Source: Paramacrobiotus metropolitanus (Eukaryota > Tardigrada > Eutardigrada > Parachela > Macrobiotidae). From it: DNA of 64,000 bases. The notes below the pieces were generated by a model. It worked only from the letters and a program-made list of their open reading frames with translations, was not told the DNA's origin and made no database searches. Position 1 is the first letter of the stretch. Every line of letters starts with the position of its first letter. The stretch spans positions 682,001 through 746,000 of the forward strand of contig NW_026570230.1 in assembly GCF_019649055.1 (NCBI RefSeq). The letters are read 5' to 3'. Positions 40,727-52,867 of the stretch are shown here, piece by piece. Both the position numbers and the translations under genes were made by a program.

Positions 40727-42633
40727 ATTTAAACTTTCTTTGTACAGGCTATAAATCCTCTGTAGTTCTTCTTCCGTTTTGTGCGGACGGATAAACCCAT
40801 ATGCATGTAAATACTCGTAGTTGTGCGAACTAAAGAAGCATTATATATATATATATATATATTAAGAAATCTCTACCTTTACGAACGCTATAGCTTTCTT
40901 TAACTGTATGGCGCCATGTATGCAGAATATCGGTAAACGGTTTGTACTGCACCTCTATTTCTTCAATGTCCTTTAACGTTATGGGGAGTTGCTGGATCAT
41001 GACAAAGTCGTCCCCGTCGGTAGGCTTAAAATACCCTTCCAAGGATGTTTGGATGTCTTCTTTTATTTGTCGGACAGACCATTTTACCAGCCATTCTACG
41101 ATTTTGGTCTCGTCGAATCGCATAACATGAACCTTTTGCCACAACGTCCGACGTTCCACAAAAAAAACAGCATGGGCTAAAGCCAGTGTAGCATAAGAGA
41201 CATCCAGACAGCGCAGTTCCTCGGTGGTCCAGTGTGTGTGCCGGTAGTGAATACCTTCACGTTCATCGCCGTTTTGGAAATCGTACAAAACCTGTTCAAC
41301 GGGGCTTCATGTAATACTGCAATGATTTACATCTAATAACATGTCGTACACCGTAATGCGCTCCTGTCGTAGTACCTCTCGCTGCTCACTCCTAAAGCAG
41401 CTTGAAGTGTAAGTGCGATTTTGGTTTAAAAAACGGGCCAAAACAATCGAATTTTAAACACTTAAGGGTACAGAGCACCTAAAGGTGGGGCCTAATGTAT
41501 TTTCGACCTCTTGAGCTAGGGGGAAATCGCCATACCTGACCTCACAACTGCGTTTTTAACTTTACATTTTGTATCATAAGAAATATCTCCATAAGGGAGT
41601 AAAATTAACATAGCCAACCTGGAAAACAACAATGAGAAGATTGGGGGTCGAATACGAGGCAGCGCTAACCCTGAACAACTAACTACCTACTCACTAATTA
41701 AAAAATCAGAAATAACAAATCAGTAATCACCTCTCTGACATTACGTCGGTCACGCGAGTTTTCCTGATTCGCAGTTTTCTCAATCCACGCTGTAAGGGTG
41801 GCCGGATCGAAGTTTATTGTCGGTAAAGCTGCTTTCAGCATGCGGCACAAATCAGATCCCAGTTCGGATGAATTCACATTCACCATGCCATACGAAACTG
41901 GCACTTCCCACGACTCCATCAAGAGCCCACCGCCCGGAGAAACCGTGCAGTTTTTCCAGATTACCGCGGCCACCGTCGATGCAACATCGGCACAAACGTC
42001 AGCCAAGCTGTGTATCTCCCGAGTGAACCGATTGACCATCTCCCAGACACCCCGATCGAATATCACCGTCAGCTTCCGTTCCAGAGCCTTCACTTCACCG
42101 AAAGCGTGGATGAATCGCAGGCAGTCTACCAGGTCGGTGTTATTGCCTCTCTGAACAGCGCGTCGTATGATGATGCGTTCTGTCGAGGTAGTAACACGTT
42201 TCCGCAGGCTTTTGGCCAGCATGACGGTCCCACGCTTTAGTTGCGGGTCACAAATTGTGGAATCCACCAAGTACGACACGCGAATTTCTTTGGAGTACTG
42301 ATCCTGAGTGAGCACACAATTCCACAACGTGCAAACACGACTGCATAGCACTTGATCAATACTGTCCAGAAACTGCAGCACTTCGCCGAGTAGTTCCACC
42401 GGCAGCATTGTGACTGATCGGCAGTCGTCTTGGTCGACCGGCTCTTGCTCAGAAGTTTCCACATCGTGTTCGTCCTTCGGCGGAATCCAGTTAGCCCCGG
42501 AAAAGCTCCACCCTGCGCCAAAGCGCCCTTCCACAGCGTTCCGGGCATCTCGCAAAAGAACTTCCTGTTGTGGCAGACACGACATAAGAACATTTTCAAT
42601 GTTATTCGAGCAGCAAAATACACTACCTTTCAT
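40727..42633 (-). CDS. F-box-like protein of a lineage-expanded family, three exons
   Basis: Minus strand. Exon A (42633 to about 41733) carries an F-box (MLPVELLGEVLQFLDSIDQV, then CSRVCTLWNCVLT) followed by a long alpha-helical region. It ends at AGAGAG|GTGATT. Exon B (about 41296 to 40875, acceptor GTTGAACAG) encodes YDFQNGDEREGIHYRHTHWT and TTEELRCLDVSYATLALAHA. Exon C (about 40837-40727) encodes FIRPHKTEEELQRIYSLYKE and ends in TAG; its splice phase is not fully consistent with exon B. A (TA)n run lies in the B/C intron. A partial paralogue sits at 45.74-46.19 kb. F-box proteins select targets for SCF ubiquitin ligases. I recall similar families in tardigrades (inference). The start codon is uncertain. 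Confidence 0.6.
40838..40862. repeat. (TA)n microsatellite
   Basis: About eleven TA units, inside the last intron of the F-box-like gene. Confidence 0.9.
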
Positions 42634-43403
42634 TCCGTGCACTACCTTTTTGCACTACCATTCATTCGGTGCACTTTCTCTTCAAGCCCTATCTACGTTT
42701 ATTTGCTTGCACGACCTTTGATTTTTTAAAGCGTCAACATTATTTTTCACGTCAATATTATTTCCGAAATTGTGGATTTTTGGTTAACAGCTGTCAAAGT
42801 TGCGTAATTTAAAGCATCATCAGCATACGCAAAAGCGAATTTCCGCGAGTACTGTAGTGCATTTGTGAATGCGAGCAGTACACACATTTGCTGGTGCTAT
42901 TTTCCCGTGCCGTAGATTCTACGTTAAATGCAAAAAGTTTAAATCGTCCGTGACTCAGTACAAACTGCAAGTGTTTTATTTCCGTGAAAACCTTTCAGCT
43001 GTAAGCTTATTTTCATTCTTAGATTTTTATTCTTCATTCTTTTAATTATAACATAAGCGGGCTGGATGAAATCGAACGCTTTTGTGAAACACGGAATCTG
43101 CAAAGGTGGCGCCCTACTTTTTCAAGCCTATAACGCACTACGGCTGCCACACCAGATGCGAAAACCAGTGCAGTGGCATATCGTAATGGGCAACTGGCGA
43201 ACGTCCCGAGTAAGGGGAAATAGTCCCTCCAGACTGTCTGAGACAAAATACAACACTGCGTCAAAACTGACATCAATGATCAACCGGTAATCGTTAAACA
43301 AATAGACCCACGTGGTACGCTGGGATACATTCAGGATATTTTCTGACAGTAGGAACCAAGGTATCTCACCCTCACATTTGCGGCTTACAGTCTGTGCTAA
43401 CTG

Positions 43404-43802
43404 TTAACGTGCATCGTTCAACTGGCAATAGTTTATGGAGTTCAACGTAATGATAGCGGATGGAAAGATTGCGCTGTAGCTTACCACATGATCGCTGTTT
43501 AAGCCGTCGTCGCGCTTCCTCGTCAGGCACACCACTGCATTTCCCATGTGACGGATCGGATAAACGCTCCATCCTGCTAACATCTCCTTCCAGATATTCC
43601 ACAGCGGCGCCGGCATCGGTGCATCGTCTGTGTGCGACTGCGCTAAGGTGTAGGATGCCAGCACAAATTGAGAAAGGCGAATGGCGCGCGCCTTTAACAC
43701 CGTTGTGGGTGGTACAATGCGGACCGCTTGGATAGGAACGCAGTCCTTGACGATATGAGAACCACAGAGCACTCCGACAAAGGCGCATGTTTCGCCGAAC
43801 AA
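43404..43802 (-). CDS. Uncharacterised open frame upstream of the F-box-like gene
   Basis: 132 codons, GC-richer than the flanks. Contains CVPIQAVRIVPPTTVLKARA and LWNIWKEMLAGW. It may be a further exon or a relative of the F-box-like family. Two other frames are also open here for more than 90 codons, so the call is weak. Confidence 0.3.
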   Translation of the reverse strand: MFGETCAFVGVLCGSHIVKDCVPIQAVRIVPPTTVLKARAIRLSQFVLASYTLAQSHTDDAPMPAPLWNIWKEMLAGWSVYPIRHMGNAVVCLTRKRDDGLNSDHVVSYSAIFPSAIITLNSINYCQLNDAR

Positions 43803-44088
43803 GCCCGGGCGAGAGGAACTTAGCCGGGTACCATGTCCACGGTTGGTTAGGGGAGGTTCGGGCTAACACCTGGATTTTCTCGCTGGAACCCGCGCGCGCG
43901 ACCTGAGAAAGTAGCTCTACCTTTGAAAATTTGTATCTTTGTTATGTTTAACAAAGATTTTTTTCAGTTAACTCCAGTCTGCATGAAAATTGTCTGTATC
44001 TTTCCAAAACGTCAAACCCAACATTGTTTCAAAGGAATAATATATTATGCCAAATTTTATAAAGGCAATCACGACTTTTACTCATACA

Positions 44089-44690
44089 GTAAAACCTGTG
44101 ACTTTGAACATTCGCGTAAATTGAACACTGGTGCACATTGAACGCTCATTACGGAACCGGCGCGTCTCGTAGACTATAACACAGGGGGGCCCTCGCGTAA
44201 ATTGAACAACTCTCTAAAGTGAACATTGAACAAATAAGCTGGAACGGATGTAAGTGTTTACTAATATTTAGTCCTTTCGAAAATGAACTGTCAGATAGCG
44301 TAAAGCTACTGATGGTTTATGGTGGTGAGTGACCTTTACTGACTATCAACTACAGACACGACGCTAACCCAATCGTTCTGGTAACGTTGACCTTTATGTA
44401 AACTGATTGAAGCTAGCACTGCAACAACATCAAGGCTGAGAAGACATTCTAGAGAACACTTTCCGAGACCAGATATTCCAGAGCTGCTAGCCATGCAAGA
44501 TGACATTAATTCATTCAGAGAGAGTTCTTCTCCCTCAAGCACTTCAACAGTGATTTCTGATACAAATATGGAAGATGAGAGAACACGCCTTCAACTCAAC
44601 AGCACTCATAGACAAACCATGAGTCAACATTTTATTGATTGTTTTATGAAAGATCAAAGTACACCTAACACATTACTAATTGGCTAATTC
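44089..44690 (+). mobile_element. Possible pogo/Tigger-like DNA transposon remnant
   Basis: CAGTAAAACCTGTGACTTTG at 44089 resembles the CAGTAAAACCT ends of pogo/Tigger transposons. It is followed by four TTGAAC/TGAACATT words (44103-44235). A downstream frame (44493-44687) is Ser/Thr-rich and could be a transposase C-terminus. No matching right terminus was found. Confidence 0.35.
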
Positions 44691-45739
44691 TTTCTGGCCA
44701 CTTCCTTCCGTTGCAAACCATATCACAGTATGACTGTCCATACAAACTATACTTCAACCAGTCGTACTCGTGACAGAACAAAGCTCCAGAATCTGTACAA
44801 ATTTTTGTCGCGTTTCCGAGCAATTTGTAGGCTTACTGAATAATGTTGAAAGGTAGAAATGATATTCTGAATTTTTAAGAAACTTTCTACAAGAAACTGA
44901 GATACAGGTATGAGTTATCAGTCTGCCAAACAGACAATAACGAAATATAAGCATCGGGCATATGTGATGACGTTTTACAGGCTTTTTGGAGTGCGGTAAC
45001 TGTTGATCCCTTTCACTGGATAAACAAAATCCGCAAGCGAAAGGGTTGAACTTGCGTAATGGCCTTTGCAGGGGGCAGCGACAACAGTGCTGATATCAGC
45101 GGAAGAGACGAAAATGATTAGGACTTGCCCGACACAAAGGCTAGTTTTACTTTCGTAAGTCGACATTTCTTAGGTACGCGGCGGTATAGGCATAATGGCA
45201 TAGGGATTATGTAGTGTACAATGTACATAAATAAAGAGTAGCTTTACGCTGTACAAGCTAGGTAAGGCGAACTTGATGGTTAATCACTGCTGGTAAATGC
45301 GTTTCCAGCATGCGATAAACGTCGGAACGCAAACAAGGAGCATAGAAATTTGATGATTTATACGAACTTAACGTCTGCCATGAATCGCACACGTACATAC
45401 TCGTAACATCCCAGTCTCATGCAAAAAACACGCAGTCTTCCCAAGTATGTTAAATTCTAGTACAACCTTATTGCGCATACATTCACAAAAAGTTGAAAAA
45501 AATCTTCCGATTACAGCAGCAAAAACACTACAGACACGCATAAATGTAATTTCTGGATGCGTCCGAAAATTTTCGGTTCACCGTTCTTCAATAGTGCCAC
45601 GAAGAATTACTGGCGAGAAATGGGCCCTGATAGTCATTACGGAGACCTCTAAATAATTTCATCAGCAAAGGCATTCCACTCTAGTATCATTGGATGAATA
45701 GTACTATCGGCTGTCTTGCTGACCTTCATCCACTGAAAC

Positions 45740-46190
45740 CCTTTGACTTTCCCTCATCAAGCGATGTAATGCGTGCAGCGTTAGTTTGGTCAACTTGGAC
45801 ACATCCAGAGCGCGCAGTTCATCGGCGGTCCAACTGCGCTGTTGGTAGTGGACACCGTCACGTTCGTCACCGTTTTGGAAGTCGCATAAAATCTGCTTTA
45901 AGGGACTGCATTACGTCACCGACTGTGCTTGCCGTACTTTGTAACGCATTATAACGAACAACCTTTAGGTATGGGGCAAGTACTGACCTCTTCTACTGCC
46001 TGACGGGAACCGGGTTTCTTCCGATTGGCATTTTCATGTATCCATGCAGTCAGGCTCGCCGGAGCGGTACCGTGTGTTGGCAAATTTGCTTCCAGCATAC
46101 GGCACAATTCACAGCGCAATGCGAGTTTCGAGTAAGTCAAATTCAGTACATGAAACGGAGATGCAGCTCCCCTCAGCCTTTCTGCTGGTG
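45740..46190 (-). pseudogene. Truncated paralogue of the F-box-like gene
   Basis: The right part (46190-45990) matches exon A of the gene at 40.7-42.6 kb (LCRMLEANLPTHG against LCRMLKAALPTIN; SLTAWIHENANRKKP against TLTAWIEKTANQENS). It ends at GAAGAG|GTCAGT. The left part (about 45910-45770) matches exon B (DFQNGDERDGVHYQQRSWT). Exon/intron order and the 45-80-bp intron are kept. The F-box itself is missing and no full frame exists, so probably a pseudogene. Confidence 0.65.
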
Positions 46191-46577
46191 ACAGACACAT
46201 GCCGGAGGCGACGGAGTAGCTGCTGTTTCCAACCGAAAATTACCTTATGCCCATGTGACAAAGGCTGGGATGAACGTTCATCCCACTGTGGTTACGTAGT
46301 GCAAGGTATACGCAAGAGTTTATTAGCAAGTATATGGAGCGAGATGGCGGGCGAAGAGAACTTATGAGCCATACCAGAGAAAAAAGAATTAATTAGCAAG
46401 ATTCTGAGCAAGCAGCACCAAGACTGGTTTCGAGATGATTCAGATCATGAGATGGCGTCGGTAAAATGTAGAGGATAAGGTATTCTTATCTTAATTAATC
46501 CCACAGCCAACACACCGTAGGGAAAAGCAAATAACACTCCTACAGATGCTGGGCCGCTGGCTGTGCAATATAGTTTC

Positions 46578-47570
46578 TATCGTTTCTTGAGACATTTCTG
46601 TATGATTATCAGATAGGTCTTCCGTACATCATGCAGACAAACAGCAAACAAAAGCGGATCCATGACTGCCTGCAAGGAATACGCTAGCGACGCCATGACA
46701 ATCAGCCAGGGAGGGATCACAATTTTCGTCTGACGTGCCAACAATTGTACAACCATTGGGTGTCCATAAGACGAGGAAGCTGGTGGTCATCGCCGTAAGT
46801 GCCAACAGGGCGTGCGACTGATTTTTTCGCCAAGTAGTCCCAGCTACAGCATGCGGACGACTGGAGGTATTTCCGATAGCAGGGTGTAGCTTGCGACTCC
46901 GCCATGCATTAAGGCCGATAATACACGGAAAAGATAACAGTACGATCGCAGTGGGGATGTAGAAAATTAGTGGTATGTAGTACACCATAGCAAACCTCTC
47001 TTCCGCAATCTTCGCTATGCAAGGGATCTTGCGAGCTCTCTCAAATACAAAGGAATTCCGTAGAATAATTGGCAAGCAGAGCGCATGCATTGATACCCAT
47101 AATACAATGCAGATGTAAATGGCAAACTTGCAAGAGTGATAGTTACGATAGGTCAACGGTGAACCGATAGCCCATAATCGATTTAAAGAAATGCAAACAT
47201 GGGAGTATGTCGCCCCACCCTGCAGCAGCCAAGCACCGTACAAATAAAACTCACACGACGATCGCCCTGTAGCCGTCGTTTGCATAAAATCCCACGTGGC
47301 TGCCAACGGAAGAACGCAAACACACCAGCAAAACAGGTTACTGATCATGAGATTGATGACATAAATGACAAAACCGTTGATCAGGTTTCGATTGGTTAGG
47401 AATGTCACCAGCAGTGTCCCATTTGAGATTAAAATGAACAGATATACAGCAGCGTCTATAAATAATCTAAAATCTCTGTCGTCCACACCTGCCGCATTTT
47501 GACTGCTTGATATTACCGAGGCATTTTTCTGTATAGGGTGAGACAATGTCATGTTGAAATAGTCCTTCAT
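46578..47570 (-). pseudogene. Rhodopsin-like GPCR, single exon, frameshift between TM6 and TM7
   Basis: From ATG at 47570: an extracellular N-terminus with N-x-T/S sites, then TM1 (VYLFILISNGTLLVTFL), TM2 (NLMISNLFCWCVCVLPL), and TM3 with NRLWAIGSP replacing the DRY box. TM4, TM5 (VYYIPLIFYIPTAIVLL) and TM6 (LTAMTTSFLVLWTP) follow. After WTP the frame slips by one base (near 46755). TM7 with the NPxxY-equivalent (DPLLFAVCLHDVRK) is in another frame, ending at a TAG at 46578. Family A orphan receptor. The Asp of TM2 and the DRY Asp/Arg are not kept, so ligand and coupling are unclear. The one-base slip makes this copy a pseudogene unless it is an assembly error. Confidence 0.85.
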
Positions 47571-47599
47571 GTTGATGTTAGGACGTGAAGGAGTGATCT

Positions 47600-49365
47600 T
47601 TGCGTGGCTGGCGCAATTGGCAATGTCTGATCATAAAATTACCACAAAATGACAAAACAACGTAGCTGGTTTGTTGGTGGATACGTTTTCTACACTGATG
47701 ATCATGGCATCCGGATGCTTTATTTTAAATGAGTGTCATGGCGTTGCAATTTTGAATTAGTGTAATGAAATGTCGCACGCACTTTGGATAGAGTGCTTCT
47801 CGCTCTTCCTGGAATAAGAGCGTGTTCAACGGCGTATAAACGCTCATGGTGGGCGAATGCGTTCTGCACCCCATAATGCAACTACACAAATGGCGTGGGA
47901 TGCGCATCACAATCGTAGTCATTCAAGTATCCAGTATCCGCATTCAAACAACTTTACCGGAAAAAAATCAATGCCAGCAAATTAAGGAGGCAAGCATCGT
48001 CTGACTTCTGGAAATTAGGGAATCCGCATAAACAACGAGTTTACGAAACCCTGTTTTTGGCGGGTAGTGGGACCAGACCAATTTCTAACGCACAGTCCTA
48101 ATACATCCTAATTAACTTTTAATCAATATGCCCGAATACAGGCGCGCTAAATTCCGTTCATCCTGTGTATCTTCAAATGTCTGGAATTGTGATCTTCATT
48201 AGAAAATTGATCGTTCTTGGTGCACACAATAATGATTTCAGAAGAATCAGGCGTTGTTAGCTCTAATTGCACAATTATAATATTATGGTACGAAAAAACC
48301 CAGCACCCAATATCCGGAATGTACATGCCGGATATTGGGTGCTGTGTTAGAACCAGAGCGCAGCCGGAATAGTGTACCAGGAAGACGTCAACTGGTGTTT
48401 CTCTACAGATGGGATCCGATGAACATACATCAATCCCAGAGACTGTAAAGCGGTTGAGGTTCTTCGTCGAGTGAAAGATAACAAATTTACAAGTCAGTCA
48501 AGGAGATCCAAAGGGACCTCATACAGCAATACGCTGTAAAAGCAGCAAGCGATGTACATGTACCATCCGACCTTTTAATCAGTCCGTCTGACCGAACGGA
48601 TTATTTAACAGATTTGGTGTCACACAAAGTTACAAACCCTGGCAAATAAACTACGGCGTGGCAAACAACCTGGCAAATAAACTTCTATAGTTGCAACGGG
48701 TCCTAGTTAATTTCCAAAGCGTTCGGTAGCGGAATTTTGAATTGGATGTTTGCCGAACAAGGAAATTAGCAATTCGCTCTCTAAGACACAGATTCGTTTG
48801 TAACACGAGAGTGGGATTTCTAACTTAACAAAATATTTGTTGTTTATTTTCAAAATTTCATTAAGCATTTAACGTAATGTTAAATGTCTGTTAAACGGCT
48901 GCGGTTTCTTGTAGCTGCATTTTAATTTTCTCCTCTGTCGTTATGGCGCAGTCCATAAATATCAAATTTGCATCAGAATATATTCGCAGAAGTAATTTCA
49001 TACAGTACGTTATGTCACTTAAGTGTAATGCGTACATTTTTTTGCGAATGTATTAAATTATGTGTGTGCTAAGTGCTCTTACTTTGATCCCTCAGTAGAT
49101 GATTTAGGCTACATGTTTGTTCTTTACAATTGTCGCTGTGCAGTGCCCTTACTTGCCGCTAGCATGCTTTTAATGTAGAGATGCCGTCTTGGGTGGTAGT
49201 CCTCCAATATCGAGATAAAAAAGCCGCTAGTTGCTCGCGCTGCTCTGGCGGTATGCGTTACCATTTTACTCTGTTATCATTGTTTTCTGCGCCCTTTGTG
49301 ACCGCATGCGCAGTGTAGCCGCTAGCGCGCCAGTTATGCTCCACTCGCCGGCCAGTGACGATAAC
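47600..49365. other. Intergenic DNA, no gene recognised
   Basis: AT-rich with short frames only. Contains a perfect hairpin at 48301-48344. Confidence 0.45.
48301..48344. repeat. Perfect 17-bp hairpin with 10-nt loop
   Basis: CAGCACCCAATATCCGG, a 10-nt loop (AATGTACATG), then the exact reverse complement. Confidence 0.92.
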
Positions 49366-49369
49366 CTAG

Positions 49370-49501
49370 CTGGACTTGGAGTATCACCAGTTCTCCCGTC
49401 CCGGGGAGCAACGGATGTATGAGGACTTCAGCGATCCCGAGAACACCGCCGGCGAGTCCATGCAGCTCCAGCGTTTCGTGATGAAAGGAAATGGCTTTGA
49501 G
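49370..49501 (+). CDS. Candidate internal host exon, 44 codons
   Basis: Acceptor ATAACCTAG before 49370 and donor GAG|GTTTGT after 49501 delimit 132 bp, phase 0 at both ends. It encodes LDLEYHQFSRPGEQRMYEDF and MQLQRFVMKGNGFE. GC-rich against AT-rich flanks. Family not recognised, and neighbouring exons were not found. Confidence 0.4.
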
Positions 49502-51150
49502 GTTTGTTATTCCCGGAAGAATATTGGGATTGCAATTTGCTGATGTATTGTGCGGTTGCCGGTTATAATACGAAGATTGAGTGGCAACTGATGAATTGCC
49601 GAAGCTGCTATCTCCACCACATCCGATTCGCTGTGTCGTTTGCGCCGATTTCTTTCAGTTAGTCATATCAACAGGCAACGGAAATGAACAGTGAATATAT
49701 TTACCCGATATTAAGAAACACGTTTTAGACCTTTCCAGCGCAGATGTGTAGACAACGCCCATTTGCCACTTCTTTGACATGAATGGCACCGTTTCGCGGA
49801 CGAGTCCAACAACTGCTTTTGTTTAAATTTCGCGTTCATATTCTGTACTTTAGCTTTATCACCCACCCGATATCGGTATATCAGAAAAGCGTTCGCGGTT
49901 CCACCAATCTGGGGCACGTCAGTATCGCTGTTTCTCCGATTTCCAGGATTACGAACGCAACACTCATACTAACTGGCACTTCTAGCTTGCAAATTATTAG
50001 CCATACAGCAGCAAAGTTTTTATCAGAAACTGGATTTTTTTTTCTTACTGGCAATATGGATGGGGCAAATGTTGTAATTACATTGTTTTTAACCATGAAT
50101 GCACGCTGATGAATCAGCGCGAACATGTGCACGCTTTACAGTATGTCCGTTTGACCATGGCGCAGGGCGCAGACGTCCGTCCTGTGGATGTTGAAACGAA
50201 ATGCATTTCACTGCAGGTAGTCCTTTGGTACTGCCGTAGATATCGTTTTTGATCGATGCGTCTCAAGCTTCAGCAGACTCTCGATGTAAAATAAATTATG
50301 TAAACCATTTAAGGTACAGTACAGATATACGATCCTGTTTCCTCAGTAGTTGATAGCGTTTGTGATATGATGAATTCCCTTGTTTGCATCGTACTGTTCA
50401 CCATTGAATCAAAAAATTTCATTGAATTCCCCATTGAATTATGCTTCCTGCAGCTTGAGGCGTACGTACAGTACTCGTTCTTCCTATCATGAATCGCTAT
50501 AAAGAAATAATAAAATAAGTTGAGCTAACCAACAAGCTGATATTGTGAATGTGCGTTTCCCCGTGAAAGTAATCACTTTTCCCCATCAGATTCTCCAGTT
50601 ATAATTGAAATGAATGTGATATGGAGGAAATACGGTGCTTGAATTGCAGCTAAAAGATAGTTTGCACCTGTTGCAACCTCCATGAGGCTCTGTCGGGCAC
50701 GCTCGCAACCGTAAAATAACCCCATTTATATAACGAAGTGTGGTCTAACCGCTGACGCACAACTTCTCTGGGAAAATGCTCCTAGGCCAGGGGCATCTTC
50801 TTGACCAGCGGAAAGAAGTGGCAAAATCAATTCGCGCACCGGGCTACCTGGTTTACGATAAACAGCGAGAAAAGGTCAAATCTTTCTCATGCTCATACGA
50901 AAAAGCACTTTAAACAAATCACTGTCAGATATGACACGGAAGCAGAGCGAAAATGGGGGCAAAATATGCCTTTATTGTGAAACAATAAAGCAACCACAAA
51001 CAAACACAGGAAAGCCAATGCGGCGTAAGCTGTGAAAAAGTAGCTGCAAGCGCGCAAGTCAGAAATCGTGATAATGATGCAGCGTGCTGCAGGTATGCAA
51101 CAGCTGATGCCGTAAAGCATGGAATCGCTCGTAGGCGCTGGGCTACGCCC
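49502..51150. other. Intergenic DNA left of the retroelement-like block
   Basis: No supported gene. Base composition changes clearly around 51.15 kb. Confidence 0.45.
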
Positions 51151-52867
51151 CAAGAGTGCTGGAGCGATGCGCTGATTGGTCAGCGAGACAAAGTAAACGC
51201 TGAGTAATCAGCGTAATAAGCGCGGCACGAACGGCGTAGCCGTGTGCGGGCGGGCGACACAGAAAGCCACAAGAGGTGTCTACCGCCTCGAGTGAGCGGT
51301 CTCTGACAAGCCTCTGGGCGGGAGTGGGAGCTCCTGCGAGCACCTTCCGACTCTGCCCCTGGCCAACCCGGTGGGGTGCCAGGATCCGATACCCGGTAGG
51401 GCCGGATGCCACTTTGTCTCTAAACCCGGTAGGGTTGCTGCCTCCAGACCCGCGGTGCAGTGCACCGAACGGCCGAAATCCGGAGTGCACTCTGGTTGCT
51501 GGGGGTTCCAGTGTGGTTGAAGGCTTGCTTTGGTCGAACAAGTAAAAAAATAAAGTTTATAAGGCTCATTGGTTAAACATCGAAATAGGAAAATCACAAT
51601 TCCAGTGAGAATTAAAGTAAGATCAAAGTTAGAGATCCCAAAGCCAATTCCTTTGGTTAATGGCTAAATAAAAACATCATCTTTGGTTAATAAAGTCTAG
51701 AAAAACCAGGTTTGGTTAAAAAACTAGACAAAACAAAAGGGCTTATTCCGACTAGGGTTACCACAGGGCCAGTGTCCACACGGGTCCTAGTCAACGGTCC
51801 GCTTTATCCGGTAGGATATGTCTGGTCCTGTGAATCCGGGGCGACGGTTCCCAGAGATATCCACAGGGGTCCAGTGAAGTAATTCCAGCGGAGGTGTATA
51901 AGGAAGGCACGGTTGCATGCGCAAGGACAAGTTGTCCCCTTCCTGATTATGGTGGACCAAGCCCGGTTGGGCGGTCCGTGGTGGGCCAGAGTGATGTCTC
52001 TGGACAGGAGAGGTGCTCCTGTAGTGAAATGGACCGAACCCGTTAGGGTGGTCATAAAGGCTTTAAATGACGCCTCTGAGCGGGAGGGGTACTCCTGCTA
52101 TCCAAAATGGTATGCTTGGACCGATTCCGTTTGGATGGCCCATATGGGTCTCTAACTTGGACCGGTTTTGGCCTTGCATGCCGGTTTGGTCATGCACCCA
52201 GGTCCAGAAATCTTCTAAGTCCAGGAGGGCCATAATGGGAAAATTTCTAAGTCCGAGGACATCCTCTTTTGGCCTAGGGGCGGTGCATCGTTTGGATGGG
52301 CCACTGGGCGGTCCGTGGTGGGGATGTTGGACATGGCATGCAAAGTGGGTGTACCACAACGTCTATGTGGCTCCCAAACTCACTCGTCCCAGTTGCCTGG
52401 TGTGGCAACTAAACTCGTGAGCCATCTATGGTCGGTTAGACGTATAGTGGGCCTGGTCCAACTTCTATGGGCCAGGACTTGGCCTTGGCTTGTCGCAACT
52501 TCTATGCGGGCCAGGCTGATCCACGACTTGTCGCAACTTCTATGCGGGCCGTCGCCGCCTTCTGGGCGCTGGATCCGTTCCATGCCGGTGAACTGGGCGT
52601 TGTGCCAAGTTCGGTCCGGTGGACTCCGTCGGATGGTCTGGGATGGCCAGGCCAAATTCATGGTCCCAGCCGCTAAGCCAGAGCCTATCCGGGGAATCCG
52701 GTTAAGATCCAGGGATTAAGGTCCTGTGAGGTAGACGGTACATGGCCGTAAGCCACGTTTGTTGGGCGAGGGTAACAACCGTTAGATTGCACCCATCATG
52801 GTGTTCAAGTCCGGTTCGGCTAATGCCGGTCCAGTTTTAGGGCCGACATGCAGGAATGGCCGTTGGC
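51150..52867 (-). repeat. GC-rich non-coding end region, candidate LTR/3' UTR with internal repeats
   Basis: No conserved frame. CAACTTCTATG(C)GGGCC occurs three times at 52457-52547, GGGCGGTCCGTGGTGGG twice (51968, 52306), and CTTTGGTTAAT-type words several times at 51650-51715. Position after the last ORF fits a 3' LTR, but boundaries and polypurine tract are not identified. Confidence 0.4.

Noticed and set aside
44089-44690. A complete pogo/Tigger transposon
   Set aside because: Only a left-end-like sequence was found; no right terminus, TA duplication or transposase core.
48301-48344. Perfect hairpin as a microRNA precursor
   Set aside because: A 17-bp stem with a 10-nt loop is too short, and there is no flanking lower stem.
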